Source of the DNA: Yaniella halotolerans DSM 15476
Lineage (GTDB): Bacteria > Actinomycetota > Actinomycetes > Actinomycetales > Micrococcaceae
Assembly (NCBI RefSeq): GCF_000420805.1
Contig: NZ_ATVQ01000001.1
Location: 1,240,001-1,304,000 of the forward strand
Direction: 5' to 3'
Length of the DNA stretch: 64,000 nucleotides
Part shown: positions 17,110 through 25,456 of the stretch, piece by piece
Layout of the letters: each line of letters opens with the position of its first letter
How positions within the stretch are numbered: position 1 is the first letter of the stretch
Position numbers and translations under genes: made by a program
The notes under the pieces: model-generated
Seen by the model: the letters and a program-made list of their open reading frames with translations, nothing else
Told to the model about the DNA's origin: nothing
The model's database searches: none

Positions 17110-17868
17110 ATGACCAGCACACAGCACCGCAAGTCAAAAACTTCAACCGCTACCGTCGATCTACGTCAGGTCAGCCTCGTCTACCCGGACGGCCAGAACC
17201 CCGATGGTACACAGCGCACCATCGCGGCGTTAGACCAGGTCGATTTCACCGCGAATAAGGGCGAGCTGACCGCACTGATCGGCCAATCCGGTTCCGGTAA
17301 ATCCTCGCTGCTGTCCGTTATCGGTGCACTCGTGCAACCAACCTCGGGCACCGTGACGGTCGGCAACACTAGTGTTCGTGAACTCAACGACTCGCAACAA
17401 GCTCAGCTACGCCGCGATACCGTTGGCCTGATTTTCCAACAACCGAACCTGCTGAGCGCACTGAGCGTACGAGACCAGTTGCTCGTCACCGATCACTTGC
17501 GGGGACTTCGCGGCGCCAAACTCAAAGCACGCAGGACCCGCGCCGAAGAGCTTCTGGAGGTTGTGGGACTCCAGGATATGGCCGACCGAAAAATCCACGC
17601 CCTGTCAGGTGGGCAGCGTCAACGTGTCAACATTGCTCGTGCCCTGATGGGGACCCCGCAGGTACTGTTGGCCGATGAACCGACCTCCGCGCTAGACCAG
17701 TCACGCTCTCACGAGATCATGCAGCTGCTCCAGCGTCTTACCAAGGAATTCTCAGTCGCCACCGTGGTCGTGACCCACGATACCGGGCTCGTCCAGTATG
17801 CCGATCAACAGGTCACGCTCTCCGATGGGGAAGTGGCCTCAGCCGAACGACTCGTGTCCGTGGGCTAG
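17110..17868 (+). CDS. ABC transporter ATP-binding protein, LolD/MacB type
   Basis: 252 residues. Walker A GQSGSGKSS (about 58-66), Q-loop IFQQPNLL, signature LSGGQRQRVNIARALM, Walker B VLLADEPTSALD and H-loop VTHD are all intact. GAAAGGGGC upstream of the ATG is a good ribosome-binding site. It pairs with the FtsX-type permease just before it. The first 15 residues are Ser/Thr/Lys-rich and probably disordered. Confidence 0.9.
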   Translation: MTSTQHRKSKTSTATVDLRQVSLVYPDGQNPDGTQRTIAALDQVDFTANKGELTALIGQSGSGKSSLLSVIGALVQPTSGTVTVGNTSVRELNDSQQAQLRRDTVGLIFQQPNLLSALSVRDQLLVTDHLRGLRGAKLKARRTRAEELLEVVGLQDMADRKIHALSGGQRQRVNIARALMGTPQVLLADEPTSALDQSRSHEIMQLLQRLTKEFSVATVVVTHDTGLVQYADQQVTLSDGEVASAERLVSVG

Positions 17869-17910
17869 CTTGGCTGCCGAGCAGGACAGGGCGCACACTG
17901 TGATCCGAGC

Positions 17911-18645
17911 TTAGTTTTCGATTTGTTGTTGTGGCTGACCGGCCTTTAGCGCAGCCAAGCGTGCCTCAACTTCGGTTTGGTGACCGAGGTCTTCCAGCTC
18001 TTCGAACTGTGCGTCCAACGTGGAATTCGCGAGCTCTTCCTGACCGCGCACACGGGCTTCCTCCCGGCGAATCTTGTCTTCAAACCGGGAGAGCTCAGAG
18101 GTCGGATCGAGCATATTGATCGATTTGACCGCGTCCTGGACCTGGGCTTGGGCTTGGGCAGCCTTGGACCGAGCAACCAGTTCGTCGCGACGGCTCACCA
18201 GCTCCTTGTGCTTCTGCTTCATCCTTTCAAGGCCGGCTTTGAGCTTTTCCACGACCTCGGTTTGAGAGGCAATGGAAGGTTCTGCATCCTTGGCTGAGGA
18301 TTCTGCGGACATCTGTCGCTCAATGGCAACCCGTGCGAGTTTGTCGAACTTTTCGGCACCGGCAGGATCATTTTTTGCACGGAATTCATCGGCCTTAGTG
18401 GATGCGGCGAGCGCTTTCTGTCCCCAGGTATTAGCTTCTTCGCGATCCTCGCGGTAATCCTCTTCAGCGAGGCGCAGGTTACCGATCGTTTGGGCGATGG
18501 CAGATTCTGCTTCAGAAATATTAGCCGTGTAGTCGCGGATCATCTGATCCAACATTTTCTGTGGGTCTTCGGCGGAGTCCAACATCGCGTGAATGTTGGC
18601 TTTCGCCATTTGAGTGATGCGTCCCAGGATGGATTGTTTCGCCAT
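17911..18645 (-). CDS. pspA: PspA/IM30 family protein
   Basis: 244 residues. MAKQSILGRITQMAKANIHAML and then EDPQKMLDQMIRDY are the conserved N-terminal amphipathic helix and first coiled-coil of PspA/Vipp1. The rest is a long, charged alpha-helical hairpin with no membrane segment. PspA proteins assemble on the cytoplasmic face of damaged membranes. The gene lies 75 bp behind the TPM-domain gene on the same strand, with its own GAAAGG site. That pairing suggests an envelope-stress unit (inference). No Psp regulator is adjacent. Confidence 0.9.
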   Translation of the reverse strand: MAKQSILGRITQMAKANIHAMLDSAEDPQKMLDQMIRDYTANISEAESAIAQTIGNLRLAEEDYREDREEANTWGQKALAASTKADEFRAKNDPAGAEKFDKLARVAIERQMSAESSAKDAEPSIASQTEVVEKLKAGLERMKQKHKELVSRRDELVARSKAAQAQAQVQDAVKSINMLDPTSELSRFEDKIRREEARVRGQEELANSTLDAQFEELEDLGHQTEVEARLAALKAGQPQQQIEN

Positions 18646-18720
18646 ATTCGGTACCTTTCATGCGTTCCGGACTGTTGTCGGATAGTCGCGGTTTCTGCAA
18701 TCTTATGTGATCTTTAGGTG

Positions 18721-20784
18721 TTAGAAGCTTCCGCCACTGCCACCACTGAAACCTCCACCGCCTCCGAGGCTGCCGCCAAAGCCGCCACCGGAACCGCCGA
18801 AGAATCCTCCACCACCTCGTGATGGGCCACCAAAACCGTGACCGCCACCCGAACTGGTAGGGGTCCCACCAAAGATTTGGCCTAGCAGCAGGCCGCCGAG
18901 CATCGCACTCATATTGGAGCCGCCGTGTCCTCGATGATGGTGGTCAAAGTCTTGATAATTTGCTTCTGCTTGTTGTTGCGAAATGCGAGCTAAGTGCAGC
19001 GATTTTTGCGCCTCGGCGATCGCTTGCTCAGGATCGCTCTCGCTCAACTTTCTGGCACTGGAAAAGTGTGTTTGAGCAGCTGAGAGCTTGGTTCGTGCAT
19101 CGTGGCGAACTGCCCCTCGCCGCCGACGGATATACGACTCTGCCGTATCGATAGCCGATTGTGCCTTGGCCATGGCGGGCTCAAAATCACGCCGGGCGGC
19201 TTTCACACGCTGCTGTTGGTCACGCAGCGGCTGTAGCGCGTCCTCCAGCGGATCTAAGGTGTTATCAAACTCTTCCAGATCCTTCATAGGATGCTTGCTT
19301 GGCAGTCGTGCCGCGATGGCTTGTGTGACATGTTCCAGTGCTGCAATACGTTTCGGCAGCTCGGCGTCGGTACGGTGTTGGGTGGCAAAATTCTTGGCTT
19401 CGGTCAGCAGATGCCTGGCCTGTTGCACTTCGATGTTGAGCTGGCGCTGCGCCTTATCCAAGTGGGAGGGCAAAAGATTGATCGACGCGAAGATATCTCG
19501 GAGTTCTTGCGTCGTATTCTCGGCCTCATGAATGTTCCATGCAGCTTGTGACCGATCTGAGTTATCTAACGCCTCTTGTGCCGCGGCGATTTTCTCTTGT
19601 CCAAACGTCAAGAGCCCTTCGGCCTGTTCAAGATTCCCAATACCGTCCTCGATGGCCTTGGGACCATAGTCGGCTTTCAGACGGTCCATCGTGGCGATGG
19701 CCTGTCGTTGTTGTGTGACAAGTGGATCAAAGGCTGCTCGGACACCTTGCAGCGCTTCCGGCGCGTTCTTCTCCAGGTCACGCAGCTCTTCGAAGTCGTG
19801 TTCGTGCGCCTGGAGTGACGACATGACCTTGGCTGAACGATCGAGTATTTCTTTCAACCAGGCCCGCTGGTCTGCTTCCGTATCCGGAATATGGTCATCG
19901 AGCTGATACTGCAGCTGAAAGGACTGCCGCATATGCTCTTTGGCCTCGGCGAGGTCCTGTTGGAATACTTGAACTGATGCATCGCCGTAAGATGCCTGGG
20001 CGAAACCGATTTCTTGTTCGGCGGTCGTGATAGCGTCATCGGCCTGGATAAGCGCCGAGCCCGCTTGCGTGCGCAACTCATCGACCGAGGTATTATCCCG
20101 CGGATCTACGGCTGTATTCTGGCCCGAGCGCACCCTGTGCTGCTGGGAGAAAGCCTTGCGTTGTTTCGAGCGGCGATACCAGAGGACTGCGACCACGCCG
20201 GCGATGACCACGAATATGAGGGCACCAAGCGCCAACAGAATACCGATGATGCCCAGACCGATCGCTGAACCCTCAAACTCTTCTTCGTCTGTATCGTCAT
20301 CCAACTCACCGATGGCTGCGGTTTCTAACCCTTCGATGGCCCCCTGGCCAGCACCGAACCAGTCGCTGTCAGACAGTGCGGGCAAAACGAACTCACGATC
20401 AATCGCGGACTGATACTGCCGGAAGGGACCGTCGGCATGTGCGACAAAGTTGTAGAGACGATCTTCGGTGGCAATCGCCAGAAGATTATCGTTGGTCCCG
20501 AGCTGTTTTTGAGCAGCGACTTCGGCGACCCACTCTTCGGGCTCTGACGGGTTCTCAAAGTTCGAAACAAACAACAGAAACAGTGTGGTGCCATGATCCG
20601 CTTGCAGCTCACGCACCTGCTGCGACAGTTCGTCCTCTTCACCCGAGGACAGCACATCGGCGTCATCCACCACAAAAGTACCCGGCGGAATGGTGACCGG
20701 CTCGGCTGCTTGGGCCGGTGCGCTAAAGCCGAGCAGGAAGAAGGACGACGCGAGCAGCGCTATCCCAAGTTTTCTGAAGATCAT
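18721..20784 (-). CDS. TPM-domain membrane protein with coiled-coil region and Gly-rich tail
   Basis: 687 residues. Signal peptide (1-26), then a TPM domain (about 30-160; GTFVVDDADVLSSGEEDEL and the LLAIATEDRLY region), which in YgcG-like proteins faces outside. A transmembrane helix follows at about 178-205 with a basic flank. A cytosolic helical region of about 390 residues (mostly coiled coil) and a Gly/Phe/Ser-rich tail (GGSGGGFGG-like repeats) end the protein. AAAGGTGGG precedes the ATG. Together with the following PspA gene it looks like an envelope-maintenance pair. The biochemical role of the TPM part is not established here. Confidence 0.82.
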   Translation of the reverse strand: MIFRKLGIALLASSFFLLGFSAPAQAAEPVTIPPGTFVVDDADVLSSGEEDELSQQVRELQADHGTTLFLLFVSNFENPSEPEEWVAEVAAQKQLGTNDNLLAIATEDRLYNFVAHADGPFRQYQSAIDREFVLPALSDSDWFGAGQGAIEGLETAAIGELDDDTDEEEFEGSAIGLGIIGILLALGALIFVVIAGVVAVLWYRRSKQRKAFSQQHRVRSGQNTAVDPRDNTSVDELRTQAGSALIQADDAITTAEQEIGFAQASYGDASVQVFQQDLAEAKEHMRQSFQLQYQLDDHIPDTEADQRAWLKEILDRSAKVMSSLQAHEHDFEELRDLEKNAPEALQGVRAAFDPLVTQQRQAIATMDRLKADYGPKAIEDGIGNLEQAEGLLTFGQEKIAAAQEALDNSDRSQAAWNIHEAENTTQELRDIFASINLLPSHLDKAQRQLNIEVQQARHLLTEAKNFATQHRTDAELPKRIAALEHVTQAIAARLPSKHPMKDLEEFDNTLDPLEDALQPLRDQQQRVKAARRDFEPAMAKAQSAIDTAESYIRRRRGAVRHDARTKLSAAQTHFSSARKLSESDPEQAIAEAQKSLHLARISQQQAEANYQDFDHHHRGHGGSNMSAMLGGLLLGQIFGGTPTSSGGGHGFGGPSRGGGGFFGGSGGGFGGSLGGGGGFSGGSGGSF

Positions 20785-20847
20785 GGACCCACCTTTTGCT
20801 TGGATTGGGTATCTGGGGACAAGTTTAGGCTCATTTTCTGAGCACTG

Positions 20848-21636
20848 CTATTTCTGCCGGTGGGCATAGTACAGAGGCAGTGCGATGAGGACGAACCCAC
20901 CGACCAGGTTGCCCAACAGCACGGGAATTTGGTTCCACAACCACCAGTCGTCGATACCGACCGGCGCCCCCAGCATGATGCCCGCGGGCAATAGGAACAG
21001 GTTGACGACGCTGTGTTCTAGCCCGAGCGCGAAGAACGCGGCGATGGGTGGCCAGATGGCCATGATTTTCCCGGTGGTCGAGGAACTCGTCATGCCCATA
21101 ACCACGCCGAGGGCGACCAACCAGTTACATAAAATGCCGCTTAGGAACGCCAGTCCCGCACCGGCGAGGTAGCCCAGGTCCTGATACTCCAGCGTTTTAG
21201 TGATCGTCATATCGATGATGCCCTGTGCGACGTCGTCAGGTTCCGATGTCCACCAGCGGCTCAGCAGCGCTGCGAACATCGTCGCGGTGAGCACTCCACC
21301 AAGCAGGTGTCCGAGTGTAACCCAGCCGAAGTTGCGCGCCAGCCCTCGCATGTTGGCCCGTCGATGGACGACAGCCAGCGGTACCAAGGCGAAATTGCCG
21401 GTCAACAGTTCGACGTTGAGCAGCACCACAATCACCAGTCCCATAGGGAACAACAGCGCCCCGATGAGGTCGATACCGGTTTCTTGGGATGCGGCAATAG
21501 CCAGCACGGTGGCCCCGGCCAAGAGCATCACCGAAAAGGCAGCGCGCAGTACCAGTTGCCCAGCACTGTGTTGCGTTTTAGTTTCTCCAGCATCCAGCAT
21601 GGAGTCGACGACAGTGGGCGGGGCAACGTATGACAA
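20848..21636 (-). CDS. Formate/nitrite transporter (FNT) family channel
   Basis: 262 residues from a TTG start preceded by TTAGGAGCACC, which overlaps the previous gene's stop. Six or more membrane segments. FNT hallmarks are visible: LIGALLFPMGLVIVVLLNVELLTGNF, GHLLGGVLTA, and GILCNWLVALGVVMGMTSSSTTGK with the conserved CNxLV element. FNT channels pass formate, nitrite, hydrosulfide or other small monovalent anions. The seven-base gap to a peroxidase-like CMD gene makes it part of the monooxygenase operon, so it probably moves a small acid made or used there (inference). Confidence 0.88.
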   Translation of the reverse strand: MSYVAPPTVVDSMLDAGETKTQHSAGQLVLRAAFSVMLLAGATVLAIAASQETGIDLIGALLFPMGLVIVVLLNVELLTGNFALVPLAVVHRRANMRGLARNFGWVTLGHLLGGVLTATMFAALLSRWWTSEPDDVAQGIIDMTITKTLEYQDLGYLAGAGLAFLSGILCNWLVALGVVMGMTSSSTTGKIMAIWPPIAAFFALGLEHSVVNLFLLPAGIMLGAPVGIDDWWLWNQIPVLLGNLVGGFVLIALPLYYAHRQK

Positions 21637-21643
21637 GGTGCTC

Positions 21644-22240
21644 CTAACGGGGCTGGCTTGGTTCTCCCAGTGACAACATCAGTCTATTGGCCCAGTTGAA
21701 AAACGCGGCACCGTTGATGACGTCAACGATATCGGCGTCATCCAGTCCGGCTTCGCGCAGGGCGTCAATCTGCCCGGCGTCGAAGGCACTTGGAGTTTCG
21801 GTCAAAGCAGCAGACGCCTGGGCGATCGCAGACCACGGCTGACCCAGATCGGCCTCCACACCGTCGTCGAGCAACTTTTGGACGTCTTCCTCGCGCCCAG
21901 ATTCTTTGGTGGCACGGTCGGTATGCACCGAGGCGCAATAGACACATCCATTGATCCTCGAGGCCGCCGATGCAGCAATCTCGCGTTCGGCCCGCGGTAG
22001 ACCCGAGGTGACGTTGTAGAAAATATCCTGATCCGTCAGTGTGCGTGCTTCTAGCGCTTCTGGATTGCGCACCAGCAGACGGAAATACGGGCTCTTCAAC
22101 CGGAACTGGCCGATCAGGGCGCCGCGCTGCTCCTCGGTGAGCTCGGCTTCGGCAACCGGTGCCAACCAGGGCTGCCATCCCAGGCCTTGCTGGGTGAACC
22201 CTTCGGGACGATTCGATTCGGGGTACTGAATGTCGCTCAT
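21644..22240 (-). CDS. Alkylhydroperoxidase-domain protein (Avi_7169-like, CMD fold)
   Basis: 198 residues. The CMD/AhpD redox site is intact: INGCVYCASVHTDRA with Cys99, Cys102 and His106. The C-terminus (GAAFFNWANRLMLSLGEP) matches the peroxidase-related family I recall as Avi_7169, which occurs with the two genes upstream. Its ATG overlaps the preceding stop (ATGA) behind AAAGGAG. AhpD-like CxxC proteins reduce peroxides or act on acyl substrates; the actual reaction in this cluster is unknown. Confidence 0.82.
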   Translation of the reverse strand: MSDIQYPESNRPEGFTQQGLGWQPWLAPVAEAELTEEQRGALIGQFRLKSPYFRLLVRNPEALEARTLTDQDIFYNVTSGLPRAEREIAASAASRINGCVYCASVHTDRATKESGREEDVQKLLDDGVEADLGQPWSAIAQASAALTETPSAFDAGQIDALREAGLDDADIVDVINGAAFFNWANRLMLSLGEPSQPR

Positions 22241-22824
22241 GCGGCTCCTTTCAGGGCCAACAGACCATCAACCACACGAATTTGGAAGGCCAAGAACGAG
22301 ATGAGCTGGCTCAGCGTCACGATATCGTCGGCGTTCCAGCCGGCTTCTTCTAATCGCCGTAGATGGGATGCTTCAGCATCGCGTGGGTGCAGGCTCAATA
22401 GGTGTGCGTGTTCCAGTGCGGCGGCGAGGCGTTCGGAAACGACGTTCGGACGCTGCGCATAAGACACGGTTGGCCCGGGCACGGATTCCGCGGCGAGACC
22501 GGTCTCTTGATACTCGCCATAGGGACCCGCCCGGCGATCGCGCTCGGCTAGTTCGGCCACTGCGGCCGCCAGTTCGGGGCTGACCTCGTCTTCCAATAAT
22601 TCAGTGTAGAACGCTGCGGCCGGCGAAGCGCTTGCCTGCAGCGCGACCGTATAGGCTGACACGGCATAGCGTTCGGCGAGTGAAAACGTGCCGGGCTCAG
22701 CTGGTTCAAAGAGCACTTCGAAGCTGCGCTGCGCATTCTGGCGGGCCTGCTCGCGGGTGCGGCGAATCGCATCCAACGAGGAACCCGACTCGATGCCCGT
22801 CAGGACGTCAATAATATCTGACAT
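22237..22824 (-). CDS. CMD-domain protein without CxxC (Avi_7170-like)
   Basis: 195 residues from the ATG at 22824, which overlaps the preceding stop (TAATG). It has the CMD helical fold pattern (for example ERYAVSAYTVALQ and LEEAGWNADDIVTLSQLISF, paralogous to the next gene's C-terminal half) but contains no cysteine at all. It therefore cannot use the AhpD disulfide mechanism. I recall this as the Avi_7170 family, normally encoded between a luciferase-like monooxygenase and an Avi_7169-type protein, exactly as here. It may be a structural or substrate-binding partner of the CxxC paralogue. Confidence 0.78.
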   Translation of the reverse strand: MSDIIDVLTGIESGSSLDAIRRTREQARQNAQRSFEVLFEPAEPGTFSLAERYAVSAYTVALQASASPAAAFYTELLEDEVSPELAAAVAELAERDRRAGPYGEYQETGLAAESVPGPTVSYAQRPNVVSERLAAALEHAHLLSLHPRDAEASHLRRLEEAGWNADDIVTLSQLISFLAFQIRVVDGLLALKGAA

Positions 22825-23831
22825 TAGCTCTCGACCGTCCATCCCAGCGCCGGAGCAACCTTGGTGCCCAGCAGCTCGATTGAGCGCATGGTGATTTCGT
22901 GGCCCGGATCCAGCGAGTGCACCTGGAAGCTGACTTCCGTCGAAGCCGCGGCAGCCTGGTCGTCGGCCAACTGTTCGGCAACCTCGTCGGCGGTGCCGAA
23001 ATAGGTGCCGGTGTAGCGCAGCAGCTCGTCGTCGCTCAGGTCCGCGGCGTTGATCGGTTCACCGTTGGAACGCAGGTTGCGCTCGGCAAGGTTTGCGACC
23101 CGGGTCCGCAGGTGTCGCAGCGCGGCAGTACGGTTTTCTTCGTCAATGACGACGGCGGTGCGCGAGGCCAGCACACGCGGTGCGACGTCGTCGGCAAGCT
23201 CCGCACGGTAGGCCTCGATCAACGGCAGCTGTAAATCGCCAACGAGCTCGCCGACCTCCGAGCCCGGCTGAATGCGCGACAGCATCAACCCGTCACCGGC
23301 TTTGCCAGCGCGGGTGGCGCCGTTGGTTGAGAACGTGGCCTGCCACATGCGCTGGTTCAAGGACTCAGCCAACGGTTGTACAACTAGCCCGGCGTCGCCC
23401 AGCGGTTCCCCGGCCAGCGCAGCACGCAACACCGGCAGTTTTTCGTTGAACAGTTCGCGAGCATTGGTATTCGTGTAGCCCAGCGCATCGAGATTCTCGG
23501 CACTGGCGCCGGGAGCGATCCCGAATTCAAAACGGCCGCCCGACAATACATCGACCACGGCGGCGTCTTCGGCGGTGCGCACCGCATTCTCGTGGGGCAG
23601 GGTGACGACCGCGGTGCCCAGGCGAATGCGCTGGGTAGCCTGCGCGGCAGCACCCAGTAGTGGCCACGGCGAGGGCAAGCCGCCTTCGTCGGCATTGAAG
23701 TGGTGCTGGGCAATCCACGCGGTGGAAAACCCGGCCCGCTCAGCTTGCTGAATCTGTTCCAGAGCCCAGCCATAACGCTGTGCGGCGGTGCCGGGTTCGA
23801 GGAGCCGGGTGAAAAATCCAATGCGTGGCAC
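22824..23831 (-). CDS. Luciferase-like FMN-dependent monooxygenase (KPN_01858-like)
   Basis: 335 residues from a GTG behind AAAGGACAACACC. Bacterial-luciferase-like fold: MPRIGFFTRLLEPGTAAQRY, then GFSTAWIAQHHFNADEGGLPSPW and the VEFGIAPG-like segment FEFGIAPGASAENLDALGY. I recall the KPN_01858 family, which occurs with Avi_7170 and Avi_7169 proteins. It is the first gene of a four-gene operon ending in the FNT channel. The substrate is unknown. A flavin reductase is not encoded beside it. Confidence 0.82.
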   Translation of the reverse strand: MPRIGFFTRLLEPGTAAQRYGWALEQIQQAERAGFSTAWIAQHHFNADEGGLPSPWPLLGAAAQATQRIRLGTAVVTLPHENAVRTAEDAAVVDVLSGGRFEFGIAPGASAENLDALGYTNTNARELFNEKLPVLRAALAGEPLGDAGLVVQPLAESLNQRMWQATFSTNGATRAGKAGDGLMLSRIQPGSEVGELVGDLQLPLIEAYRAELADDVAPRVLASRTAVVIDEENRTAALRHLRTRVANLAERNLRSNGEPINAADLSDDELLRYTGTYFGTADEVAEQLADDQAAAASTEVSFQVHSLDPGHEITMRSIELLGTKVAPALGWTVES

Positions 23832-23989
23832 GGTGTTGTCCTTTATACGTTGAGTTCAGTTGGCTCCAATCATTCCCGACCGGCCAAAATTGAGCAAAGC
23901 AATGTTACCTTGAGTTGCAGCGGCAAACGATAATGGCAGGTGCTCGTATTAGGGTAAGCCGTTGCCCTATCTCTCACTCCGGAGGATCC

Positions 23990-24955
23990 ATGAAGCTGAC
24001 ATCCATCCTGCGCGCGACCGGCGCCGCGGTAGCACTCGCCCTGACACTCACCGCGTGCGGAGGGTCCAATGACGACGGCGCCTGGCCGGATGAAAACCTC
24101 GAAATGCTCATCGGATTCGGTGCCGGCGGCACCCCCGATCTACTAGGCCGCGGTGTTGGAGACCAGCTGCAATCCGAACACGGCGTCAACGTCACCGCCA
24201 CCAACCGCACCGGTGGAGCCAGCACAATCGCCATGAACGAGGCCCTGAGCGCCGAAGCGGATGGCACCACCCTGGGCTTAGCCACCTCCAACGGTCTGCT
24301 GTGGCAGCCCCTGGTTGAAGACGGTCTAGAATACAGCCAGACCGAAGGCTACGAAGCACTCGTCAAAGTCGCCGAATCCGCATTCTCGCTGATGGTTGCC
24401 TCTAACGGCGACTTCGAAACCATGGACGATTTCATTGAAGCCGCCGATTCCGGCGAAGAACTGTCGATCGCCGTGACCGGCGAAGGCGCCCAAACCGACT
24501 TGACCGTCCAACTGCTCAACGAGCAAAACGACTGGAACCTCCGCAGCGTGCCATACACCGACGGGGCAGGAGAAGGCATCCTGGCCGTCATGCGCGGTGA
24601 AGTCGACGGTCAGATCTCCACAACCGCCGGTGTCCAGGGTCAAATCAATGCCGGCGACGTCGAAATTCTCAGCATCCTGGCCGATGCGCCAGAACCCGAA
24701 AACCCCGATGCCCCGACCGTGGACGAATTCGGGTTAGACGTCCCCATGGGCACCAGCTTCTATGTGGTCAGCCCCGATGGGCTGGACGAACAGCTGCGTG
24801 ACGAAATGATCACCTCGCTCGAAGAACTCGTCGCCTCCGATGAATGGGCCGACACCCTGGCAGGGATCGGACTGTCCGACTCCGGGCTCAACCACGCCGA
24901 CACCCAGGAAGAAATCGAAGCCCTCATCACCGAATACGAAGTCCTCGAACCCTAA
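23990..24955 (+). CDS. tctC: Tripartite tricarboxylate transporter substrate-binding lipoprotein (TctC/Bug)
   Basis: Start chosen at 23990, directly behind CCGGAGGATCC. 321 residues with a lipobox (TLTAC, Cys21), then LEMLIGFGAGGTPDLLGRGV, the TctC/Bug N-terminal signature that cradles a carboxylate. Bug proteins bind diverse carboxylic acids. The gene heads a TctCBA operon and is divergent from the monooxygenase operon across 158 bp, so the ligand may be connected to that pathway. Confidence 0.88.
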   Translation: MKLTSILRATGAAVALALTLTACGGSNDDGAWPDENLEMLIGFGAGGTPDLLGRGVGDQLQSEHGVNVTATNRTGGASTIAMNEALSAEADGTTLGLATSNGLLWQPLVEDGLEYSQTEGYEALVKVAESAFSLMVASNGDFETMDDFIEAADSGEELSIAVTGEGAQTDLTVQLLNEQNDWNLRSVPYTDGAGEGILAVMRGEVDGQISTTAGVQGQINAGDVEILSILADAPEPENPDAPTVDEFGLDVPMGTSFYVVSPDGLDEQLRDEMITSLEELVASDEWADTLAGIGLSDSGLNHADTQEEIEALITEYEVLEP

Positions 24956-24964
24956 ACTGTTGCC

Positions 24965-25456
24965 ATGACTACACCCGACGACGTCGCACCGTCCGACCCA
25001 GCCACAGCTGACGAGCCGCTGGAACAACGCTCGGCCACCCTGGCTTGGCGGATCGCCGGCGTCATCGGACTCATCGTCGCCGCGGTCACCGCGTGGATTG
25101 CGTGGCATAACTACCCGCTGGGCACGCTCGACCGCCCCGGATCGGCGTTCTTTCCGTTGTTGGTCGCTGCCCTAATGGCCGTGGCCTCCGTCATCGCACT
25201 GATCGAAGCTCGCGGTGCCACGTTCGGGTATGAACCCATCGCATGGCGCCGATTCGGCATCGCCGCAGGTGTGATCCTCGGGGGAGCCGGGCTGCTGCCC
25301 ATCCTCGGATTCTTGCCGGTCGCACTGGTTGGAACCACAGGGCTAGCCATTTTGATCGAGGGGAAATTCCATTGGAAAATCCCTGTGACGATGACGCTGG
25401 TGACCTTCGGCATCTGGTTTGTGTTTGAGCAGCTGTTAGGAATAGCGCTGCCATGA
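24965..25456 (+). CDS. tctB: Tripartite tricarboxylate transporter small membrane subunit (TctB)
   Basis: 163 residues with four hydrophobic segments (about 23-45, 57-78, 90-125 and 135-160) and the usual TctB size. GTLDRPGSAFFPLLVAALMA is the conserved G-P-x-x-F-P region. The ATG follows the TctC stop after nine bases with no clear Shine-Dalgarno. Its own stop overlaps the TctA start (ATGA). It forms the membrane complex with TctA. Confidence 0.88.
   Translation: MTTPDDVAPSDPATADEPLEQRSATLAWRIAGVIGLIVAAVTAWIAWHNYPLGTLDRPGSAFFPLLVAALMAVASVIALIEARGATFGYEPIAWRRFGIAAGVILGGAGLLPILGFLPVALVGTTGLAILIEGKFHWKIPVTMTLVTFGIWFVFEQLLGIALP

Noticed and set aside
20829-20845. GCTCA-N5-TGAGC hairpin after the FNT gene
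   Set aside because: Only a five-base-pair stem and no clear U-tract; too weak to call a terminator.
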